From Kangiellaceae bacterium (GTDB lineage Bacteria; Pseudomonadota; Gammaproteobacteria; Enterobacterales; Kangiellaceae): 41,518 nucleotides of DNA. The stretch covers positions 1 to 41,518 of the forward strand of contig JAHRVB010000184.1 of NCBI GenBank assembly GCA_019090895.1. Reading direction: 5' to 3'. Positions 35,214 through 41,518 of the stretch are shown piece by piece. Every line of letters starts with the position of its first letter. Positions within the stretch are counted from its first letter, which is position 1. The translations under genes were made by a program, and so were the position numbers. Below the pieces are notes generated by a model. The model saw nothing but the letters and a program-made list of their open reading frames with translations. It was not told where the DNA came from and made no database searches.

Positions 35214-35744
35214 ATGAATCCTAAAATTAGTCTTTTGATATTCCCTCTTCTTATTCTTGCAAGTGGTTGTTCTACCAGAGTTTCTTCAACCCATGGTTAT
35301 AGTCATCATAACCATGTTTCGGTGGGTGTACATGGACGTAGTTCAGGAGCTGCGGTAGTAGGTGCATTGATTGTCGGGGGAATCATTGGTTCAATAATCA
35401 ACGAAAATGAACATCATAAAGACGAACATGATTCGACAGAACAACACGGTTCTAATGCCGTAGAAGGCAGTTACGAGGATTATCGCTCACGAAGTGAAGA
35501 CGTCACTGGAAATGAGCTAACAAACGGATATTCTATCGAATCGAGTATTCAAACAGAGCCGAATCTTGATGAAACCAACGACAGTAGTGTCGTAAATGCT
35601 GATTTAGAATCAATCAACAATACTCAAACAAGTAGTGTCCAGTGGTATCAACTGGGCAAAGATAATAAATGCTACTTGATGGCTGTATCGAGTGGTGTGA
35701 CTGATATTCTTTCGGCAGTACCTGACGGTAAATGTGATAATTAG
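35214..35744 (+). CDS. His-rich lipoprotein with a glycine-zipper segment, function unknown
   Basis: Predicted membrane lipoprotein of 176 residues. I chose ATG 35214 over ATG 35190: GTGGAAG is suitably placed, and the signal peptide then reads MNPKISLLIFPLLILASGC with the lipidated cysteine at 19. The mature N-terminus is His/Ser-rich (HGYSHHNHVSVGVHG), followed by a glycine-zipper hydrophobic run, GAAVVGALIVGGIIGSII (about 46-63), then an acidic and Asn/Ser-rich linker. The C-terminal part (VQWYQLGKDNKCYLMAV) has two cysteines that could pair. I do not recognise a named family. It takes the place normally held by apaG/apaH after rsmA and is transcribed alone or with a promoter in the 135-base gap. 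Confidence 0.72.
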   Translation: MNPKISLLIFPLLILASGCSTRVSSTHGYSHHNHVSVGVHGRSSGAAVVGALIVGGIIGSIINENEHHKDEHDSTEQHGSNAVEGSYEDYRSRSEDVTGNELTNGYSIESSIQTEPNLDETNDSSVVNADLESINNTQTSSVQWYQLGKDNKCYLMAVSSGVTDILSAVPDGKCDN

Positions 35745-36010
35745 GATTTTCCAGAAATAGCAGTTTCTCAATCTCTTGCTAAAGTTTAGTTTCTTTCTCA
35801 TCCTTGTTCTGCTCGCCTTTTTAGCTCATTTCCTATATAGTTTATCTCTGGAGGGCCTTTGTTTTCGGGGATAGTCACAATTGTTCCGTGTTTATCAAAG
35901 GATTAATTCTGTTGGCGAATTAGCTTTCGTTGGCACTTTTAGATTGTTTACAATTAGCCTTCATGCAGTCTTACTTCGCCAATTCTGGCTTAGGTAAATT
36001 AAAGACCCAA

Positions 36011-36016
36011 TATAAT
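36011..36016 (+). promoter_or_regulatory. Candidate -10 box before the PuuD-like gene
   Basis: A perfect TATAAT lies 25 bases before the start codon, but I found no convincing -35 box at 16-18 bases. The AGGAG ribosome site at 36030-36034 is well placed for the gene. Confidence 0.35.
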
Positions 36017-36040
36017 GAATCTTAATAATAGGAGCTTGGG

Positions 36041-36679
36041 ATGGAAATTGAATATATTGTAAATATGTTAGCACGTTGGGGACACTTGCTATTTGGAATG
36101 ACTTGGATTGGATTGCTGTATTATTTTAATTTTATCCAAGGTGGATATTTTAAATCGGCTAGTCCAGAAGGACTCGCTGATGCAAAAGCAAAATTAGCTC
36201 CTGAAGCCCTGTGGTGGTTTAGATGGGGTGCGATGTTTACTTTTATTACCGGTGTTATTCTACTTTATGGCGTAGAAAAACAGGGTGTTATGAATAGTTA
36301 TATTGCAGTCGGTGCAGCTTTAGGTACGTTTATGTTTTTAAATGTATGGCTAATCATTTGGCCAAACCAAAAAATTGCTTTGGGAATGGTGGAAGGTGAT
36401 GGAGCGGCAGCGGGTGGTAAAGCACTATTGGCGTCAAGAACCAATACTCTATTTTCAGGACCTATGGCTTTTTGTATGTTAGCTGGACCGCATTTCGCAG
36501 GCTATGGAAATTTATCTCACTCTATGAATGCTATGTATGCAGCACTTGCCGTTGTCGTTTTATTGGAGCTAAATGCTATTTTCGGCAAGCAAGGGCCAAT
36601 GGCAACAGTTCGGGGAGTTATTGTAAGTAGCCTAGTATTAACAGCTATCGTTGTTGGTATATTGGTTTATGTTAAGTAG
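36041..36679 (+). CDS. Membrane protein of the urate hydroxylase PuuD N-terminal family
   Basis: Integral membrane protein of 212 residues with five or six helices. The start LARWGHLLFGMTWIGLLYYFNFIQG and the middle WWFRWGAMFTFITGVILLYG are typical of the PuuD N-terminal domain; the conserved histidine near residue 15 and the Trp-rich helices suggest possible haem or quinone contacts (inference). Full-length PuuD carries a C-terminal cytochrome c domain; no CXXCH is present here, so urate oxidation cannot be assumed. The start has a good AGGAG ribosome site. It stands alone between the lipoprotein gene and a strong terminator, convergent with rpoD. Confidence 0.75.
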   Translation: MEIEYIVNMLARWGHLLFGMTWIGLLYYFNFIQGGYFKSASPEGLADAKAKLAPEALWWFRWGAMFTFITGVILLYGVEKQGVMNSYIAVGAALGTFMFLNVWLIIWPNQKIALGMVEGDGAAAGGKALLASRTNTLFSGPMAFCMLAGPHFAGYGNLSHSMNAMYAALAVVVLLELNAIFGKQGPMATVRGVIVSSLVLTAIVVGILVYVK

Positions 36680-36704
36680 TTTCAATACTTAAGTGTTTTG
36701 CGGC

Positions 36705-36740
36705 AATAAAAAAGCCGGCGACTTTGCCGGCTTTTTTATT
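36705..36740. terminator. Bidirectional terminator between the PuuD-like gene and rpoD
   Basis: AATAAAAAAGCCGGC and GCCGGCTTTTTTATT form a perfect 15-base-pair stem with the 6-base loop GACTTT. An A run on one side and a T run on the other let it work for both converging genes. Confidence 0.95.
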
Positions 36741-36764
36741 GTATCTCTAAGTGACTTTCAGAAC

Positions 36765-38609
36765 TTATTCGTCTAAGAAACTTCTTAGTTGGTCTGACCG
36801 AGTTGGATGGCGAAGTTTTCGTAATGCTTTAGCTTCGATTTGACGAATTCTTTCTCGTGTTACGTCAAATTGCTTACCAACTTCTTCCAGGGTGTGATCG
36901 GTGTTCATACCAATACCAAATCGCATTCTTAGAACTTTCGCCTCTCGTGCAGTTAACCCAGAGAGCACTTCTTTGGTTGCTTCACCTAGACTTTGAGAAG
37001 TTGCTATATCAATAGGAGAATCCTGATTAGCATCTTCTATAAAATCACCTAGATGCGAGTCTTCGTCGTCACCAATCGGTGTTTCCATTGAAATAGGCTC
37101 TTTGGCAATTTTTAATACCTTGCGAATCTTATCTTCCGGTAGTTCCATTCGAATTGCCAATTCATCTGGCTGTGGCTCTCGGCCCATCTCTTGTAGCATT
37201 TGACGAGATATTCGATTCAATTTATTGATCGTTTCTATCATATGCACGGGAATTCGAATTGTTCTAGCCTGATCAGCAATCGACCGGGTAATCGCCTGTC
37301 GAATCCACCAAGTAGCATAAGTCGAGAACTTATATCCTCGACGATATTCAAATTTATCGACTGCCTTCATTAAACCAATGTTACCTTCTTGGATTAAATC
37401 TAAGAATTGAAGACCACGGTTGGTGTATTTCTTCGCTATCGAAATAACTAATCGCAAATTCGCTTCAACCATCTCTTTCTTGGCTCGGCGAGCTTTTGCT
37501 TCTCCAATTGACATGCGCCGATTGGTCTCTTTTACTTCAACAACGGTTAATTTACTTTCTTCTTCTATTCTGGCGATTTTATTCTGACAACGAATAATAT
37601 CTTCAGCGAACTCTTCCAAGGTGTCATGGTAGTCTGTGTTTTGAGACAAAATAGAATCGATCCACTTGGTATTGGTTTCATTACCTGGGAAAGTTCTAAT
37701 AAAATCTTTACGAGGCATTTTGCCTTGCTCAGTCGATAAACGCATGATCAATCTTTCTTGCGTCCTTAGGCTAGTCATTCGGCGTCGCATACGACTGGAC
37801 AATTTGTCGAACATCTTAGGTAACAAGCGGAATTTTAAGAATTCCTCTTTCATTAGTTCGATGTGCTTGATAGCATTTTTATGCTTTCTGCCATATTTAC
37901 TGATCGCAGCAATTGAATTTTCGTAGTTCTTACGAAGTGCTGTGAAAATTTCTTTAGCTAATTCTGGATCAGGTCCAAGGTTTTCTTCTTCTTCGTCATC
38001 ATCTTCGCCATCTTCATCAGCAAGTTCATCTTTAGGAACTTCAGAGCCTACGTGAGCCGCAGCTTGAGCCGCCTCAGCTAGATTGTCTGCATAACCAGTG
38101 ATGATGTCGGTTAGTTTGATTTCTTCTGCCGCATAACGGTCATATTCGTCTAAGAGTGAACTGACTGTTTCTGGGTATTCAGCAATTGATGCTAATACTT
38201 GGCGAATTCCTTCTTCAATTCGTTTGGCGATTTCAATTTCGCCTTCTCGAGTTAATAATTCAACAGTTCCCATTTCCCGCATGTACATTCGAACTGGATC
38301 GGTTGTTCTACCTAGTTCGCTTTCCACGCTCGCTAATGCCGCAGCAGCCTCGTCCGCTGCATCTTCGTCAGTTGCGGCGTTTTCATTCATCAATAAAGCG
38401 TCAGCTTCAGGCGCTATTTCAAAAACTTGGATGCCCATGTCATTGATCATGCTGATAATATCTTCAACTTGATCAGGATCAACAATATCCGGTGGTAAGT
38501 GATCATTCACTTCTGCGTAAGTAAGATAACCTTGTTCCTTACCACGAGAAATAAGTAATTTCAGTTGAGACTGCTGTGAAGGCGCTGCTTTAGGTGTTTC
38601 GTCTGACAT
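36765..38609 (-). CDS. rpoD: RNA polymerase sigma factor RpoD (sigma-70)
   Basis: Primary housekeeping sigma factor. The product has 614 residues, essentially the E. coli length (613). Region 1.1 (about 1-80), region 1.2 ([21 protein letters not shown]), the gamma-type acidic non-conserved region ([12 protein letters not shown] near 190-200), region 2 ([20 protein letters not shown] and [18 protein letters not shown]), region 3 and region 4.2 ([20 protein letters not shown]) all follow in order. It is the last gene of the rpsU-yqeY-dnaG-rpoD cluster. A separate promoter within the 263 bases after dnaG is likely (see the entry at 38737). Confidence 0.98.
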   Translation of the reverse strand: MSDETPKAAPSQQSQLKLLISRGKEQGYLTYAEVNDHLPPDIVDPDQVEDIISMINDMGIQVFEIAPEADALLMNENAATDEDAADEAAAALASVESELGRTTDPVRMYMREMGTVELLTREGEIEIAKRIEEGIRQVLASIAEYPETVSSLLDEYDRYAAEEIKLTDIITGYADNLAEAAQAAAHVGSEVPKDELADEDGEDDDEEEENLGPDPELAKEIFTALRKNYENSIAAISKYGRKHKNAIKHIELMKEEFLKFRLLPKMFDKLSSRMRRRMTSLRTQERLIMRLSTEQGKMPRKDFIRTFPGNETNTKWIDSILSQNTDYHDTLEEFAEDIIRCQNKIARIEEESKLTVVEVKETNRRMSIGEAKARRAKKEMVEANLRLVISIAKKYTNRGLQFLDLIQEGNIGLMKAVDKFEYRRGYKFSTYATWWIRQAITRSIADQARTIRIPVHMIETINKLNRISRQMLQEMGREPQPDELAIRMELPEDKIRKVLKIAKEPISMETPIGDDEDSHLGDFIEDANQDSPIDIATSQSLGEATKEVLSGLTAREAKVLRMRFGIGMNTDHTLEEVGKQFDVTRERIRQIEAKALRKLRHPTRSDQLRSFLDE

Positions 38610-38736
38610 TCAGGTAAACCTTAACTATTCGATGAAGGCATTTCTTGCACGTAAACTAATTAATTAGTCCATCGTACAAAAAAGCACTTTTTTACGCAAA
38701 AACGGTACGTTTCGTGTGCTGAACACGGAACGCGCA

Positions 38737-38766
38737 ATTATACACAGTCTAGGTGTAGATCAGCAA
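38737..38766 (-). promoter_or_regulatory. Candidate rpoD promoter
   Basis: On the minus strand TTGCTG (38761-38766) and a perfect TATAAT (38737-38742) are spaced 18 bases apart, about 130 bases before the rpoD ATG. The leader downstream contains the A/T palindrome AAAAAAGTGCTTTTTT. This would give rpoD its own transcription apart from dnaG. Confidence 0.55.
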
Positions 38767-38872
38767 GAAAGCGAGGTCGATCAAGGCAATTTTGATAGAT
38801 TATTTGTGGCGAACTCGGCGAAAATGAACTTCTGAAGAACACAAACATGATGAACAGATAAAAACAGCGCTT

Positions 38873-40660
38873 TTAGCCTCTTAATAGCATTTCTTTCTGT
38901 AATGATTTTAGACTATTTTTTTCTTCTGGACTAAGTGGCTGTGATTTGGACTTAGCAATCAGTCGATCCCATTCATCGATGATAAGCTCTTTTTCCAATC
39001 GGTTTAATATATCAGCTAACTCAGCCGGAATTTGTTCCTTGCTAATAATTAAATCAGCAAGAGCGAGTGCTTTTAGGTGTTTTTCTTCTGGCTCACCACG
39101 CCAATTCTCGATGAGCATACCGGTGGTAACCGCTTCATTCTTATTAACTAACACCACTAATTTTGAAAAAATCATTGCTCCGGGCTCATCAAGCTGATTT
39201 ATCCAGTCTAGCTTAGCGGCGGGAAGAGAGTCCGGATTTTGTAATAATAAAGATATAGCACGGCGGAACGGCGCTTTACCTTGAATCTTGATAGGTTTAA
39301 CCTCTTGCTCAGGAGATCCAAATTCCTTCGTCAGATCTGTTGTTATTTCTTGTTTTTTCTGAGATTGGCTATATTGCGTGGCTTGGGAATATTGTTTTTC
39401 ACTTAGACCAGCTAAGGAAGCAAGTTTTTGATCAAATCTTGTTTTTAATATCGAATCTTTTATCGCCTCAGTGAACGGCTTAGCGATATGGACCAGTCTT
39501 GCAGGTCCTTCGAAAGTCGTCATATCCACTTGTGATGTTAAATGCTGGATCAAAAAATCGAATAAGGTTATTGAGCTGTCCACTTGCTGATTAAACTCTT
39601 CTGCTCCGATTTTTCTGACCATGGTATCGGGATCTTCTCCATCCGGTAGAAACATCATCCGAATTTCGCGCGCATCTTTCATCAAAGGAAGGGCATTTTG
39701 CAGCGCTCTCAGTGCAGCAGCGCGGCCAGCCTTATCGCCATCAAAACAAAACACGACTTTTGAGCAAATTCTAAATAAAGTTTGTAAGTGCTCACTTGAG
39801 GTTGCGGTGCCTAAAGTAGCTGTCGCATTGAATATACCAAACTGGGCGAGGGCGACCACATCCATATAGCCTTCAACAATCAGAATATGGTCTATATTCC
39901 GTAATTGCTTACGCATTTCATAGAGTCCGTAAAGTTCTTGACCCTTATGAAACAACTTTGTTTCAGGTGAATTTAAGTATTTGGGTTCACCTTGATCAAT
40001 GATTCGACCGCCAAAGCCGATCGTTTGACCACGACGATTGCGAATGGGAAACATGATTCTATCTCTGAATCTATCGTAAGTATGACCTTTATCATTTTTA
40101 ATCATCATGCCGGTATCTACAAGATCCTGCTGATGACTTTTTGACTCTGTTTTAATTTCCGAAAGATTTTGCCAGCCTTCAGGCGCGTAACCGATACCAT
40201 AGGTTTTTGCGATCTCTCCGCTTAGGCCCCTATTCTTAAGGTATTGGATTGCCTCTTTCGCAGCTTTACTATTTTTTAGTTGGTCCTGATAATAGAGTAA
40301 GGCTTTGTCCATTAAAGCGTATAGATTGTCATTCGAATGATGGTTTCCACCCGAAAAACTCTCCCTTGGAATTTCCATGCCCATACTTTGTGCTAAATCT
40401 TCTATGGCTGCGACAAATTCCTGGCCCTCATATTCCATGATAAAGCTAAGTGCGTTTCCGCTGACTCCGCAACCGAAGCAATAATAAAACTGTTTATCTG
40501 GGCTAACAGAAAAAGAGGGAGTTTTTTCATTATGGAATGGGCAACAGGCAGAATAATTTTTACCTGTTTTTTTGAGGCTAATTCGGCGTTCAATGACATC
40601 AACGATATCAACTCGCGCGAGAAGTTCGTTTATGAAAGATTGAGGAATGCGTCCAGCCAT
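38873..40660 (-). CDS. dnaG: DNA primase DnaG
   Basis: Makes RNA primers for the replisome and is recruited by DnaB. The product has 595 residues (E. coli 581). The N-terminal zinc ligands are C40, H43, C61 and C64, exactly the E. coli positions. The TOPRIM core follows, with ILIVEGYMDVVALAQFG and the metal motif VFCFDGDKAGRAA. The C-terminal helicase-binding domain (about 450-595) is more variable, as usual. It is preceded by the yqeY-like gene, with a 140-base gap holding a possible promoter. Confidence 0.97.
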   Translation of the reverse strand: MAGRIPQSFINELLARVDIVDVIERRISLKKTGKNYSACCPFHNEKTPSFSVSPDKQFYYCFGCGVSGNALSFIMEYEGQEFVAAIEDLAQSMGMEIPRESFSGGNHHSNDNLYALMDKALLYYQDQLKNSKAAKEAIQYLKNRGLSGEIAKTYGIGYAPEGWQNLSEIKTESKSHQQDLVDTGMMIKNDKGHTYDRFRDRIMFPIRNRRGQTIGFGGRIIDQGEPKYLNSPETKLFHKGQELYGLYEMRKQLRNIDHILIVEGYMDVVALAQFGIFNATATLGTATSSEHLQTLFRICSKVVFCFDGDKAGRAAALRALQNALPLMKDAREIRMMFLPDGEDPDTMVRKIGAEEFNQQVDSSITLFDFLIQHLTSQVDMTTFEGPARLVHIAKPFTEAIKDSILKTRFDQKLASLAGLSEKQYSQATQYSQSQKKQEITTDLTKEFGSPEQEVKPIKIQGKAPFRRAISLLLQNPDSLPAAKLDWINQLDEPGAMIFSKLVVLVNKNEAVTTGMLIENWRGEPEEKHLKALALADLIISKEQIPAELADILNRLEKELIIDEWDRLIAKSKSQPLSPEEKNSLKSLQKEMLLRG

Positions 40661-40692
40661 ATTCTACTAGGGGAATCTTAAAAAGGGAGAGA

Positions 40693-40721
40693 ATTCTAGC
40701 ATCAGAATTGCTCGGTTAGAA
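40693..40721 (-). promoter_or_regulatory. Candidate dnaG promoter with extended -10
   Basis: On the minus strand TGCTAGAAT gives an extended -10 (TG-n-TAGAAT, 40693-40698); the hexamer 17 bases upstream, TTCTAA, is a poor -35. It lies about 35 bases before the dnaG start. Confidence 0.35.
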
Positions 40722-40800
40722 GTTTAACTTTAGCAATTCGAATTGTTCTTAATCTGTCGATACAAAAACAGCCGCTGGTAGATGATAAATGCTAGTAAAA

Positions 40801-41247
40801 TTAACCTAGCTTAGCTTTAATCTTACCGCTGATAGCGCCCATATCCGCACGACCCTGCATTTGAGGCTTAAGGATAGCCATGACTTTTCCCATATCTCGC
40901 ATTGTTTCTGCAGCACTTTCAACTAGCGCGCTATCGATCATTGCGGAAATTTCTTCATCATTTAAAGGCTGAGGCATGAAATCTTGTAAAGCGGTAATTT
41001 CTTGCTTTTCGATATCTGCCAGTTCTGTTCTACCAGCAGATTCAAATTGTGAGATTGAATCTCGACGTTGTTTTATCATTTTGTCGAGAATGGCAAGGAT
41101 ACCGGTATCTGTTACCTCAATTCTCTGGTCGACTTCGATTTGCTTGATTGCAGCAAGCAACATTCTAATAGCGGAAAGACGCACTTTTTCTTTACTGCGC
41201 ATCGCATCTTTCATGCTGCCTTTTATTTTGCTAAGCAAATCCGACAT
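40801..41247 (-). CDS. GatB/YqeY domain protein
   Basis: Soluble protein of 148 residues with the all-helical YqeY domain, the same fold as the tRNA-binding tail of the GatB amidotransferase subunit. Its biochemical role is unsettled; tRNA-related action is inferred from the fold. Seen: the start LLSKIKGSMKDAMRSKEKVRLSAIRMLLAAIK, the EKQEITALQDFMPQPLNDEEI stretch, and a C-terminal GRADMGAISGKIKAKL, all standard. It lies between rpsU and dnaG, where many non-enterobacterial gammaproteobacteria have it. Confidence 0.94.
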   Translation of the reverse strand: MSDLLSKIKGSMKDAMRSKEKVRLSAIRMLLAAIKQIEVDQRIEVTDTGILAILDKMIKQRRDSISQFESAGRTELADIEKQEITALQDFMPQPLNDEEISAMIDSALVESAAETMRDMGKVMAILKPQMQGRADMGAISGKIKAKLG

Positions 41248-41291
41248 TTCGACCCTACTTCAAATTTTAATTGTTTATAGCCTTATTTCGA

Positions 41292-41507
41292 CTAGTACAA
41301 ACGCTTACGTTTGATAGAATCACGAGATACTTGTTTCAGGTGACGCTTTACTGCAGCCGCTTTCTTACGCTTACGTACGGACGTTGGCTTTTCGTAATGT
41401 TCACGTTGACGAACTTCAGCAAGGATCCCTGCTTTTTCGCAAGAACGCTTGAAGCGTCTTAGTGCAATATCAAATGGTTCGTTGTCTTTAACTTTCACTG
41501 CTGGCAT
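41292..41507 (-). CDS. rpsU: 30S ribosomal protein S21
   Basis: Small basic ribosomal protein that helps 30S subunits engage mRNA at the Shine-Dalgarno helix. The product has 71 residues, the family length. [19 protein letters not shown] at the start and the Arg/Lys-rich tail ([13 protein letters not shown]) are diagnostic. It is the first gene of the macromolecular synthesis cluster; only 11 bases of its upstream region are in the window, so its promoter cannot be seen. Confidence 0.98.
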   Translation of the reverse strand: MPAVKVKDNEPFDIALRRFKRSCEKAGILAEVRQREHYEKPTSVRKRKKAAAVKRHLKQVSRDSIKRKRLY

Positions 41508-41518
41508 TGAAATTATCC

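Noticed and set aside
38660..38700. AAAAAAGTGCTTTTTT as a terminator in the rpoD leader
   Set aside because: A two-base loop and an A-T-only stem are not stable; more likely just an A/T-rich leader.
40741..40800. Terminator after the yqeY-like gene (CAGCGGCTG followed by TTTTTG)
   Set aside because: The possible stem has only three or four pairs with almost no loop.
1..41518. tRNA genes, CRISPR arrays, insertion sequences or phage genes
   Set aside because: None recognised on either strand, including the nuo upstream region where a tRNA-Leu is common in relatives.

Overview
The window reads as chromosomal core sequence from a marine-type gammaproteobacterium of low to moderate GC. This follows from the gene orders corC-lnt, lptD-surA-pdxA-rsmA and rpsU-yqeY-dnaG-rpoD, and from E. 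coli-like AroG, RpoD and DnaG. A Kangiella/Aliikangiella-like member of the old Oceanospirillales is my best guess, but that is inference. No rRNA, tRNA, CRISPR array, insertion sequence or phage gene was seen.

Layout, left to right. (1) 1-2141: the end of a periplasmic nitrate reductase operon (napA 3' part, napB, napC). (2) 2387-10853: an accessory stretch wrapped around a core pair. It holds a TPR-sulfotransferase, then corC and lnt (envelope lipoprotein maturation), then a large TonB-dependent receptor and a second small sulfotransferase, with a strong terminator between the last two. (3) 11244-25882: a complete 14-gene NADH:quinone oxidoreductase operon, nuoA to nuoN. nuoC and nuoD are separate, NuoG is short and lacks the N7 cluster ligands, and NuoI is of the alpha/beta-proteobacterial and mitochondrial type. 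An MscS-like channel gene follows 16 bases after nuoN, and then a CDF metal exporter. (4) 28073-29116 on the minus strand: aroG, the first enzyme of aromatic amino acid synthesis, convergent with the exporter. (5) 29346-35054: lptD, surA, pdxA, rsmA, the usual outer-membrane biogenesis, PLP synthesis and rRNA methylation cluster. The expected apaG/apaH are replaced by a His-rich lipoprotein and a PuuD-like membrane protein. (6) 36765-41507 on the minus strand: the macromolecular synthesis cluster rpsU, yqeY-like, dnaG, rpoD. It ends against the plus-strand genes at a near-perfect bidirectional terminator.

How they work together: complex I feeds quinol, and NapC/NapB/NapA can draw electrons from quinol to periplasmic nitrate. 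Lnt, LptD and SurA build the outer membrane in which the TonB receptor sits.

Most of the window is ordinary. The parts that deserve a second look are the two sulfotransferases around the TonB receptor (one with a non-standard start, one missing a canonical PAPS-site serine), the leader and the two long gaps inside the nuo operon, the lineage signal in nuo, and the two unassigned envelope genes before rpoD. I did not find a convincing wholly new system.
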